The notes below the pieces were generated by a model. The model saw nothing but the letters and a program-made list of their open reading frames with translations, did not search any database and was not told the origin of the DNA. 64,000 nucleotides of DNA from Bacillus sp. AFS055030. Its GTDB lineage: Bacteria; Bacillota; Bacilli; Bacillales; Bacillaceae_G. This document shows positions 9,781-17,258 of the stretch, in pieces. Position numbers and translations under genes: made by a program. Numbering within the stretch: position 1 is the stretch's first letter; each line of letters opens with the position of its first letter. The stretch lies in the NCBI RefSeq assembly GCF_002574545.1, contig NZ_NUGT01000017.1, positions 7,571 to 71,570 on the forward strand. Direction: 5' to 3'.

Positions 9781-9814
9781 AAAACAGAGTATCGAATGAG
9801 CGGTACTCTGTTTT
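9781..9814 (+). terminator. Terminator after degU
   Basis: An 11-bp perfect stem (AAAACAGAGTA with TACTCTGTTTT) has a 12-nt loop. The T run is short. Confidence 0.7.
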
Positions 9815-10043
9815 AGTTTGTGTACAAAATAAATTTGATGAACGAAGAAGAATAAAAGGCCCACTTTTTCTTTTCAATAAATAGGCTTTTAAGTATAATA
9901 AACCTTTCTAAGTTCAACAGAATTGTCGAAATGGCTCAGAGTAAAGAGAATGAAATACAATGATTTTGCTTAATTAGTTGTGTAAAATTAAACCAATAAA
10001 TACATAGTTAAACGTTACTATATATAAAAGAAAGGATATGACA

Positions 10044-10886
10044 ATGAGAACTGCAATTGTTACAGATAGTACATCTTATATCCAAAAGGAAGTTAGAGAT
10101 TCTTTAGATATACATATGTTGCCTCTTAATGTAATCTTCGGAGATGCATCCTACCAAGAAGAAGTTGAAATTACAGCCGAACAATTTTTCCTCAAGGTCC
10201 GTGAACAAAAGGAACTTCCAAAGACTTCACAACCTGCATATGGTATGATTATTGAAAAACTTGAACAGTTATCAAAAGAATATGAGGCTGTTGTTGTAAT
10301 CACTCTATCAAGCGGAATTAGTGGAACATATCAAAGTATTGTATCCGCTAGTTCAATGATAGATAACTTAGAAGTTTTCGCTTATGATTCGGAAATTAGT
10401 TGCATGGTCCAAGGCTTTTATGTCATTGAGGCTGCGAAAATGGCAAAGAAAGGTGCCAGACCAACTGAAATCGTTGAGCGTTTAGATGAAATAAAACAAT
10501 CTGCCAATGCATACTTCATGGTTTTTGATTTAGATCACCTACAACGAGGAGGAAGACTTTCAAGTGCACAAGCATTTGTTGGAAGTTTGCTGCAAGTAAA
10601 GCCTATTCTAACATTTGTAGACAAAAAAATTGTAGCCTTTGAAAAAATCCGAACAGAAAAAAAGGCAATGAAACGGATCACAGATTTATTTGGCGAAGTT
10701 GCATCAAAAGGCGAAAAAATGAAAGCAGTCGTCATTCACTCAAATCGTGAGGAAGATGCAAAAAAATTAGCCCAACAACTTAGTGAAACTTATCCGAATG
10801 TTGAAATAGAAATTTCATATTTTGGCCCAGTAATTGGAACGCATCTTGGCGAGGGTGCTTTAGGATTGGGTTGGTATGTTATTTGA
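10044..10886 (+). CDS. degV: DegV family fatty-acid-binding protein
   Basis: DegV proteins (FakB type) hold a fatty acid in a deep pocket and present it for phosphorylation by a FakA kinase; the role of this copy is inferred from the family. ATG 10044 is preferred to ATG 10038, because AAAGGA (10031-10036) is only 1 nt from the latter and 7 nt from the former. The 280 residues show VTDSTSYI at the N-terminus, the TSQPAYG loop, ITLSSGISGTYQ, the YDSEISCMVQGF segment, HLQRGGRLSSAQAFVGSLLQVKPIL, and GPVIGTHLGEGALGL at the C-terminus, all family hallmarks. It is in the same place as degV (yviA) downstream of degU in B. subtilis. Confidence 0.93.
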   Translation: MRTAIVTDSTSYIQKEVRDSLDIHMLPLNVIFGDASYQEEVEITAEQFFLKVREQKELPKTSQPAYGMIIEKLEQLSKEYEAVVVITLSSGISGTYQSIVSASSMIDNLEVFAYDSEISCMVQGFYVIEAAKMAKKGARPTEIVERLDEIKQSANAYFMVFDLDHLQRGGRLSSAQAFVGSLLQVKPILTFVDKKIVAFEKIRTEKKAMKRITDLFGEVASKGEKMKAVVIHSNREEDAKKLAQQLSETYPNVEIEISYFGPVIGTHLGEGALGLGWYVI

Positions 10887-10889
10887 GTA

Positions 10890-10922
10890 GGAGCTCCTTT
10901 ATTTAGGGGCTTTTTTGTTTTT
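10890..10922 (+). terminator. Terminator after degV
   Basis: AGCTCCT/AGGGGCT stem with one mismatch, followed by a long T tract. The remainder of the 330-bp gap up to comFA is AT-rich, with only an 8-bp inverted repeat (CAATAAAA at 10945-10952, TTTTATTG at 10961-10968). Confidence 0.7.
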
Positions 10923-11216
10923 TTTCTGTAAAAATTGGTTATCGCAATAAAACTCGATAATTTTATTGTAGATTTTTGTTTAATTCTCTTAAAGTAGTTA
11001 ATTTTTTAGGTGTCTTTATAGAATTTAATAATGTTTCAGCTTTAACTCAAACTTCACAATATATCTATATTTTTGACAAGGAAACTTCACTGTATTTTAC
11101 GTCGTTAGTGACTGATTGAATGTATTATTTAAAGATGACCATAATTATGTAGAATCTTTTTATTTACTCCAAAGTCGTCTCCCTCAATATATTAAAAAAA
11201 GAAAGTAGGTTAATTA

Positions 11217-12560
11217 ATGGACAATTTTTACGGCAGAAAACTCCAACTTTTCCCCACGATAAACCTTCAAGACATTCCACCAACAAGTCTAGTCATTCAA
11301 GCAGTTCAAAAAGTTAAATCTCGCTATATATGCTTTCGTTGCGGTAATCAAATTCAAGAATTTTTCGCTACTCATTTTTGTGCGAAATGTTCGTCACGGT
11401 GTACGTATTGCAGAAAATGTATCATGATGGGAAAGATGTCGACATGTACAAATCTAGTCATTAATGAGGTTGATATGAAATTAGATCATTCAATTACTGG
11501 ACTCGAATGGGATGGTAAACTTTCACCTCAGCAAAAAGAAGCATCAATTAAAGTAGTTGAAGCTGTAAATGCAAATCAAAATTTGCTACTTTGGGCAGTA
11601 TGTGGTGCAGGTAAAACTGAAATGTTGTTTGAAGGGATTGAAGCTGCACTTTTGCAAGGTAAATTCGTTTGTATCACAACACCTCGAGTAGATGTAGTTT
11701 TAGAGTTAGCAATTAGATTTAGACAAGCTTTCCCTACTATTTCAATTGCAGTACTATATGGAGGTAGTGAAGAGAGGTGGAATGGAAATCGGATAACAAT
11801 TTGTACAGTACATCAGTTAATGAAATTTAAGCATGCATTCCACGTATTGATTATCGATGAAGTTGATGCTTTTCCTTATAATATCGAAAAACATTTGCAT
11901 TGGGTCGCAAACGAATCAAGAACAATTAAAGGTTCAACAATACAAATGACTGCCACCCCCACTAGTGAACAACAATCCCTTGCGTTAAAAAATAAAATCA
12001 AAAATGTAATGGTCCCCGCAAGATACCATAGGCAACCCCTACCAGTACCGAGCTTTGAATGGATTGGCAACTGGCGTAAAACGATCCGTAAAACACAAAA
12101 ACTTCCAAACTGTTTAGAGAAATGGATAAAATTATTTCTTCCAAAAGGCTGCCCCATCTTTTTATTTGTTCCTACTATTAATGAATGTGTTTTTATAGAA
12201 GAAGCTGTAAATAAGATAACAGTTAAATCTGCTTCAGTTCATAGTCAAGATCCACAAAGGCATGAAAAAGTAAGTGCTTTTCGAAGTGGGGACATTCAAG
12301 TTTTAGTCACTACGACAATTTTAGAGAGAGGCGTTACGATTGTAAATAGCCAAATTGCGGTACTAGGTGCTGATGAAGAGATTTTTACTGAAAGTGCACT
12401 AGTTCAAATTGCTGGGCGTGCTGGTAGGCATATTAATTATGCGAATGGAGAGGTTATCTTTTTTCATAATGGAATTAGCGAAGAAATGGTTAAAGCTAAA
12501 AAGCAAATACTTTTAATGAATCATTTAGGTATGGAGAAAGGTTGGTTGGATTGTAAATGA
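11217..12560 (+). CDS. comFA: Competence DNA-uptake helicase/ATPase ComFA
   Basis: ComFA is the DEAD-box-like ATPase thought to pull single-stranded DNA across the membrane during transformation. The 447-aa protein has an N-terminal four-Cys zinc cluster (CFRCGN, CAKCSSRCTYCRKC), then Walker A CGAGKTE (near residue 139), a DEVD Walker B (IIDEVDAFP), TATPT (motif III), and the C-terminal helicase half with TTTILERGVT and QIAGRAGR (motif VI). The length is near B. subtilis ComFA (463 aa). AAAGTAGG precedes the ATG. It overlaps comFC by 4 nt (ATGA), so the two are translated together. There is no comFB between them, unlike B. subtilis. Confidence 0.95.
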   Translation: MDNFYGRKLQLFPTINLQDIPPTSLVIQAVQKVKSRYICFRCGNQIQEFFATHFCAKCSSRCTYCRKCIMMGKMSTCTNLVINEVDMKLDHSITGLEWDGKLSPQQKEASIKVVEAVNANQNLLLWAVCGAGKTEMLFEGIEAALLQGKFVCITTPRVDVVLELAIRFRQAFPTISIAVLYGGSEERWNGNRITICTVHQLMKFKHAFHVLIIDEVDAFPYNIEKHLHWVANESRTIKGSTIQMTATPTSEQQSLALKNKIKNVMVPARYHRQPLPVPSFEWIGNWRKTIRKTQKLPNCLEKWIKLFLPKGCPIFLFVPTINECVFIEEAVNKITVKSASVHSQDPQRHEKVSAFRSGDIQVLVTTTILERGVTIVNSQIAVLGADEEIFTESALVQIAGRAGRHINYANGEVIFFHNGISEEMVKAKKQILLMNHLGMEKGWLDCK

Positions 12561-13237
12561 TTTGTGTATATTGTGGTACTCAATTTGTTGAGAAGTTTTC
12601 CTTGCATAAAATTTTTTTTCGAAATGAAGAATCAGCTTGTTCACAATGCCTAGCAAAGTTTGAAAAAATTATCGGTCCTGTTTGTGAGTCTTGTTGTGGT
12701 AAGGTTTTAGATGATCAAAAGCAATGTGAAAATTGTATAGAGTATATGAATTTAAAGCTAGATATTCCATTAATTATCAATAAGTCGATCTATACTTACA
12801 CGAAAGAAATAAAAGAGTGGCTTACGAATTTTAAATTTTATGGTGATGTACAGTTAGCAGTTTTATTTGCAAGTGATTTAAGAGAATACTATGAAAATTC
12901 TTTCAAAAATTATAAAATAGTTCCTATACCTCTAAGCGATGCAAGACTAAAGGAACGAGGATTTAATCAAGTAGAAGTGCTCGCACAATATGCAGGTTTA
13001 AACTTAACAAATTGTTTAGAAAGAATTCATACAGAAAAACAAAGTAAGTTAAACCGTTATGAAAGACTAAGCCGAGAACAAGTTTTTTCCTTTTGTGGTG
13101 AGAGGAAAATCGATAACGAATCAGTCGTAATACTTGATGACGTGTACACAACTGGTAAAACGGTACAAGATGCCGCTGCAATATTGTTAAAAAATGGTGC
13201 TACTGAAGTACATTCCCTCACATTAATTCGAGCATAA
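12557..13237 (+). CDS. comFC: ComFC phosphoribosyltransferase-fold competence protein
   Basis: ComFC/GntX-family proteins are needed for full transformation and interact with ComFA. The 226-aa product has an N-terminal zinc-ribbon-like Cys set (CVYCG, CSQCLAKFEKIIGPVCESCC, CENC), then a type I PRTase domain with the PRPP loop VVILDDVYTTGKTV near residue 195 and the substrate segment KERGFNQVEVLAQYA. Its ATG overlaps the comFA stop (ATGA). The next gene is a FlgM-like ORF 156 bp downstream; B. subtilis has comFC-yvyF-flgM in the same order. Confidence 0.94.
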   Translation: MICVYCGTQFVEKFSLHKIFFRNEESACSQCLAKFEKIIGPVCESCCGKVLDDQKQCENCIEYMNLKLDIPLIINKSIYTYTKEIKEWLTNFKFYGDVQLAVLFASDLREYYENSFKNYKIVPIPLSDARLKERGFNQVEVLAQYAGLNLTNCLERIHTEKQSKLNRYERLSREQVFSFCGERKIDNESVVILDDVYTTGKTVQDAAAILLKNGATEVHSLTLIRA

Positions 13238-13393
13238 AGCTAATTAACTTGATATGCATAAAGTCTCCTAATTTTATTCGGGTTTTACGATATAAATAAT
13301 GGTCATTGGACAGAATAAATCAAAAATATAGAAATAAGACGAAATTAATAAATAAAGACGAGGTATAAAACGATTAGCGATGAGGTGGGAAAA

Positions 13394-13645
13394 ATGAAGG
13401 ATAATATATCTGATGAGGATCATGTTCATGTGCATCCGTACAACGTAGAAAAAAATGAACAAAATAAAGTAGAACAAAAAATAGAAACCTCCCCCCATGC
13501 GAAGGATAATCAAATCGTCAATCAGATAATCGCAAAACGTGATAAACAGATACAGCAATTAAAGAAACAAATAGAAGAGGGCACATACAAAGTTCAACCA
13601 ATGAAAGTGGCTGAAAAAATGCTTAGCTATTTTAATAAGAAATAA
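13394..13645 (+). CDS. FlgM-like anti-sigma-28 protein (isolated)
   Basis: The 83-aa acidic/basic protein starts at ATG 13394, 5 nt after AGGTGG; an in-frame GTG at 13385 lies inside that ribosome site. The C-terminal half (IQQLKKQIEEGTYKVQPMKV followed by AEKML) matches the sigma-D-binding motif of FlgM. Upstream is a His-rich DHVHVH stretch and a disordered region with SPHAK, as in FlgM. Its position after comFC is where B. subtilis flgM lies. FlgM holds sigma-D inactive until the hook is complete. No other flagellar gene is present before hpf, so the cluster has been moved or lost. The assignment rests on the C-terminal motif and synteny, since the N-terminal half is divergent. Confidence 0.65.
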   Translation: MKDNISDEDHVHVHPYNVEKNEQNKVEQKIETSPHAKDNQIVNQIIAKRDKQIQQLKKQIEEGTYKVQPMKVAEKMLSYFNKK

Positions 13646-13705
13646 AAGTTAACAACAGAATAAGGTTGTTACTAAAATTATTTCTTTTATAAGAAAGAAA
13701 TAGGA

Positions 13706-13736
13706 AAGGACTTAACAAAAACGTTAAGTTCTTTTT
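13706..13736 (+). terminator. Terminator after the flgM-like gene
   Basis: AAGGACTTAAC (13706-13716) pairs with GTTAAGTTCTT (13723-13733), then TTTT. The remaining sequence up to kimA is AT-rich, and I see no c-di-AMP (ydaO) riboswitch in it. Confidence 0.75.
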
Positions 13737-13985
13737 GTGTGTAGTACGGTAATAATGGATTTTCAATACAAAACGAAAGCCTTTGCTATTTGATTCCTTA
13801 AGTTTTTAATATCTCATTTCGTTTTTTGTATTTTAATTTGATTTAGAGGGAAGTTAATATTAATTATTTTGAAAAGAACTTAGTAAAGTTATGGAAAGAT
13901 TTTCTTAAAATATCACACTTTTTTTTCTAATAATGTGATAAACTCAAATGGTTTGGATTTTAACTTATTATGTAGAGGTGTACAT

Positions 13986-15806
13986 ATGTTATCGATATTA
14001 AAACGATACTTAATTGGTAAACCACTTAAGTCAACAGAGTTAAGTGAACAAAAGTTATCGAATGCGAAGGCCTTGGCAATCCTTTCGTCAGATGCGCTTT
14101 CATCAGTAGCATACGGTCCAGAGCAGATTTTGATCGTTTTAACTACGGTTGGTGCGGTAGCGTATTGGTATTCGGTTCCGATTGGTATAGGCGTACTGAT
14201 TTTATTATTAGCATTAATTTTATCTTATCGCCAAATTATTTTTAGTTATCCTCATGGTGGCGGCGCTTATGTCGTATCTAAACAAAACTTAGGTGTAATT
14301 CCAGGTTTAGTTGCCGGTGGATCCTTGCTAGTTGACTACATATTGACAGTAGCGGTTAGTGTGTCAGCAGGAACGGACGCGATTACGTCCGCCTTTCCAT
14401 TTTTGCACACTCACACAGTCTTTATAGCTGTTATTTTAGTTATATGTATTACAATTTTAAACTTACGTGGACTAACTGAATCTGCTTCGATTTTGGCATA
14501 TCCAGTTTATTTATTCGTTGTAGCACTTGTTATTATTATTATCGTAGGGTTATATAATGTGTTTACAGGTCATGCTCCACAAACAGCACATTCACCGATT
14601 GGTACTGTTGTTCCGGGGATTTCGCTTTTTATTCTTTTAAAAGCATTTTCATCTGGTTGCTCCGCTTTAACTGGTGTAGAAGCAATTTCAAATGCTATTC
14701 CGAACTTTAAAGTGCCTTCAGATAAAAATGCGGCAAAAACACTATTGATGATGGGTTCGATTTTAGCAGTACTATTCTCGGGAATAATGTACTTAGCTTA
14801 CTGGTATGGAATTGTACCAAGTGCAGAAGAAACAGTTATGTCCCAATTAGGTTCTGATATTTTCGGGCGAAATATAATCTATTTCTTTATACAAGGGACA
14901 ACTGCATTAATCCTTGTATTAGCAGCTAATACGGGATTTTCAGCATTCCCATTACTTGCTTATAACTTAGCTAGTGATAAGTTCATGCCTAGAATGTATT
15001 TACTTCGAGGAGATCGTCTAGGTTATTCTAATGGTATTATTACACTTGGTGTAGCATCAATTTTATTAATTATTGCTTTCCAAGGTAAAACAGAAGAATT
15101 AATCCCACTATACGCGGTTGGTGTATTCGTACCGTTTACACTTTCACAAACCGGTATGGTCGTTAAATGGATTAGAGAAAAACCGGCTGGCTGGTTCCCT
15201 AAGTTAATTGCAAACTTCGTTGGTGCATTTATTTCAGCAACAGTTTCGATTATTTTCTTAACTACTAAGTTAAATCAAGTTTGGTCGATCTTTGTTTTCT
15301 TACCTTTGATCGTTATTCTATTCTTAAGAATTCGTAAGCACTATGAAGCAGTAGGTGACCAATTAAGATTAAACAATGATATTCCTGAAAAAATTAATGG
15401 AAATATCATGGTAGTTCCTGTCGCTGGTATTACAAAAGTAGTAGAACGTACAATGCAATATGCGCAAGGGATTGCTGATGAAGTCTATGCTGTTTACATT
15501 TCTTTTGATAAGGAAAGTGAAGAGCAAATGAGAGAGAAATGGGAAGCTTGGAACCCTAACGTAAAATTAATTGCTGTTCACTCTGAGTATCGAGAAATTA
15601 CTAGACCTCTTTTAAAGGTAATAGATGAAATGGAAGCTAAAGCCCATGAACAAGGTTTTGAAATTACAGTTTTAATACCACAGTTTATTACAAGGAAAAA
15701 TTGGCATAATGTTTTACATAATCAATCAAGCTTATTACTGCGTGCGTATTTACTTCATAAACGAAGTGTTATTGTAACTACAGTACCTTATAGATTTAAG
15801 GTGTAG
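13986..15806 (+). CDS. kimA: High-affinity potassium importer KimA (YdaO)
   Basis: KimA is a K+/H+ symporter of the KUP/APC superfamily that is inhibited by c-di-AMP. ATG 13986 follows AGAGGTG by 5 nt; a GTG at 13935 would add 17 residues with no ribosome site. The resulting 606 aa match the 607 aa of B. subtilis KimA. Twelve membrane segments lie between residues 30 and 455 (SSDALSSVAYGPEQILIVL in TM1, FSYPHGGGAYVVSKQNLG after TM2). A cytoplasmic C-terminal domain of about 150 residues (VVPVAGITKVVERTMQYA onward, USP-like) follows and is where c-di-AMP binds in the family. In B. subtilis kimA is controlled by a c-di-AMP riboswitch; none is recognised upstream here. Confidence 0.92.
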   Translation: MLSILKRYLIGKPLKSTELSEQKLSNAKALAILSSDALSSVAYGPEQILIVLTTVGAVAYWYSVPIGIGVLILLLALILSYRQIIFSYPHGGGAYVVSKQNLGVIPGLVAGGSLLVDYILTVAVSVSAGTDAITSAFPFLHTHTVFIAVILVICITILNLRGLTESASILAYPVYLFVVALVIIIIVGLYNVFTGHAPQTAHSPIGTVVPGISLFILLKAFSSGCSALTGVEAISNAIPNFKVPSDKNAAKTLLMMGSILAVLFSGIMYLAYWYGIVPSAEETVMSQLGSDIFGRNIIYFFIQGTTALILVLAANTGFSAFPLLAYNLASDKFMPRMYLLRGDRLGYSNGIITLGVASILLIIAFQGKTEELIPLYAVGVFVPFTLSQTGMVVKWIREKPAGWFPKLIANFVGAFISATVSIIFLTTKLNQVWSIFVFLPLIVILFLRIRKHYEAVGDQLRLNNDIPEKINGNIMVVPVAGITKVVERTMQYAQGIADEVYAVYISFDKESEEQMREKWEAWNPNVKLIAVHSEYREITRPLLKVIDEMEAKAHEQGFEITVLIPQFITRKNWHNVLHNQSSLLLRAYLLHKRSVIVTTVPYRFKV

Positions 15807-15954
15807 TAGGAAAAATGATATAAATTTTCTTTTTATAAAAATAGGAAAAAAATAATGGGACAAGTCAGAAGGTAAGCGAATATGATAGGTAAGGAAATAA
15901 TTAGAATTTTTCGTTATTTGTCGAATTCGTGAAAAAAAAGGCGATAAGCTACTT

Positions 15955-15984
15955 TTGACTTGTCCTAGTTTTATGATGTATAGT
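15955..15984 (+). promoter_or_regulatory. SigA-type promoter for the cold shock gene
   Basis: TTGACT (15955-15960), an 18-bp spacer and TATAGT (15979-15984), leaving a leader of roughly 40 nt before the cold shock ATG. A TTTGTCGAA motif (15917-15925), identical to the Spo0A-box consensus, lies just upstream. Confidence 0.5.
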
Positions 15985-16034
15985 TGAATTGTGGAGAAGA
16001 TTCACAAGTTTTCGACTGAAGGGAATGGATTTGA

Positions 16035-16232
16035 ATGCAAGGTAAAGTAAAATGGTTTAATGCAGAAAAAGGTTTTGGATTTATCGAGCGTGAAGATGGA
16101 GACGATGTATTCGTACATTTCTCAGCTATCAACGCAGAAGGTTACAAATCTTTAGAAGAAGGCCAAGCAGTTAGCTTCGAAATCGTTGAAGGTAACCGTG
16201 GACCTCAAGCTGCTAATGTTACTAAAATTTAA
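16035..16232 (+). CDS. Cold shock protein (CspA/CspC family)
   Basis: This 65-aa single cold-shock domain carries both RNA-binding motifs, KGFGFIE (RNP1, residues about 13-19) and DVFVHFS (RNP2, residues about 25-31), plus the common start [12 protein letters not shown]. These small proteins bind single-stranded RNA and melt secondary structure in the cytoplasm. AAGGGA lies upstream of the ATG. The gene is monocistronic, flanked by its own promoter and terminator. Several csp paralogues exist in bacilli, and which one this is cannot be told from sequence. Confidence 0.95.
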   Translation: MQGKVKWFNAEKGFGFIEREDGDDVFVHFSAINAEGYKSLEEGQAVSFEIVEGNRGPQAANVTKI

Positions 16233-16279
16233 TTTTTCCGTTAATAAGTAAATATTTGCTTATATAGATTCGGACCACG

Positions 16280-16308
16280 AGGGCTTGCTCATTTTGAGTA
16301 AGCCTTTG
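16280..16308 (+). terminator. Terminator after the cold shock gene
   Basis: A 12-bp stem (AGGGCTTGCTCA with TGAGTAAGCCTT, two G-U pairs) has a TTT loop and a short T tail. Confidence 0.75.
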
Positions 16309-16422
16309 TTTGTTTGGAAAATTTTTGAGTATTATTAAATTAGTATTAAAATATAATCTGATATAAACAAAAAAGTTCATTAAATGGTCAAAAAAATTTC
16401 TCATATTTGACAAATATTTCAA

Positions 16423-16452
16423 GGAGGAAAATGAAATAGAGGTGTAGAATAT
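16423..16452 (+). promoter_or_regulatory. SigH-type promoter for hpf
   Basis: GGAGGAAAA (16423-16431), 12 nt, then GTAGAATAT (16444-16452) matches the SigH consensus RnAGGAwww-N11/12-RnnGAATww at every fixed base. B. subtilis hpf (yvyD) is known to be under SigB and SigH. A Spo0A-box-like TTTGACAAA (reverse TTTGTCAAA) lies 8 nt upstream at 16406-16414. Confidence 0.6.
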
Positions 16453-16500
16453 AAGTATGACAGCTTTCATTTTTGGAGCTTGATGAAGGAGGAAACCCAT

Positions 16501-17046
16501 ATGATGCTAAACATCCGAGGCGAAAATATTGAAATTACTCCAGCAATTCGTGATTACGTAGATAAAAAATTATCGCGATTTGATCGTTATTTTGACGAAG
16601 AATTAACGGCGAGAGTTAATGCTAAGGTATTCCACGACAAGCAAAGAATTGAAGTAACTATTCCTGGAACGTATATGTTATTACGTGCAGAAGAAGAGCA
16701 TGCAGATTTGTATGCAGCTGTCGATTTAGTTATTGATAAACTAGATCGTCAAATTAGAAAACACAAAACGAAAGTAAATCGTAAGTTAAGAGAAAAAGGT
16801 TCATTAAAATTCATGTTTGCACCATCAATTACTGAATCAGCTGTTGCAGTAGAAGAGCAAGAAAATGATATTGAGTTAGTTAAAACAAAGCAATTTGATT
16901 TAAAACCTATGGATGCAGAAGAAGCAGTGCTACAAATGAATATGTTAGGTCATAACTTCTTTGTATTCTTAAACGGTGAAACGAATAAAACGAACATCGT
17001 TTACGCAAGAAAAGATGGGCGTTATGGTTTAATTGAAGCCAAATAA
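16501..17046 (+). CDS. hpf: Ribosome hibernation promoting factor (long form)
   Basis: Long HPF dimerises idle 70S ribosomes into 100S particles in stationary phase. ATG 16501 lies 8 nt after AAGGAGG (16486-16492); a TTG at 16480 precedes that site and is rejected. The 181 aa contain the N-terminal S30AE ribosome-binding domain (residues 1-100: MLNIRGENIEITPAIRDYV, DLYAAVDLVIDKLDRQIRKH). A linker follows, then the C-terminal dimerisation domain (KPMDAEEAVLQMNMLGHNFF, ARKDGRYGLIEA). It sits directly upstream of secA as in many Firmicutes. Confidence 0.96.
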   Translation: MMLNIRGENIEITPAIRDYVDKKLSRFDRYFDEELTARVNAKVFHDKQRIEVTIPGTYMLLRAEEEHADLYAAVDLVIDKLDRQIRKHKTKVNRKLREKGSLKFMFAPSITESAVAVEEQENDIELVKTKQFDLKPMDAEEAVLQMNMLGHNFFVFLNGETNKTNIVYARKDGRYGLIEAK

Positions 17047-17064
17047 AATTAAAAAAATAATATT

Positions 17065-17103
17065 AAAAGGACTGAGCTGAACAATTAGCTTAGTCCTTTT
17101 TTG
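17065..17103 (+). terminator. Terminator after hpf
   Basis: A 14-bp stem (AAAAGGACTGAGCT with AGCTTAGTCCTTTT) has an 8-nt loop and ends in a T run. Confidence 0.9.
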
Positions 17104-17258
17104 CTTTTTTTGCTTATTTTCAAAAATATTAATTAATTCTAATGAACAATCTCGACATAAGGTTGTCACTTATCTTCATTTAATGATAAAATTAGAAATA
17201 GTATCTACTAACTTAATGACATTTTAGTTTATGACTTTAAAATAGAGGAGCGTTACGA

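Noticed and set aside
13274-13558. Reverse-strand 94-codon ORF
   Set aside because: It lies antisense to the FlgM-like gene; its Phe/Ile-rich text is typical of the complement of AT-rich DNA.
16421-16431. AAGGAGG as a ribosome site for an upstream start of hpf
   Set aside because: It is 80 bp before the hpf start with no ORF behind it, and it forms the -35 of a SigH-type promoter; a separate AAGGAGG at 16486 serves hpf.
16222-16500. Reverse-strand 92-codon ORF
   Set aside because: It covers the cold shock terminator and the hpf promoter, with no ribosome site.
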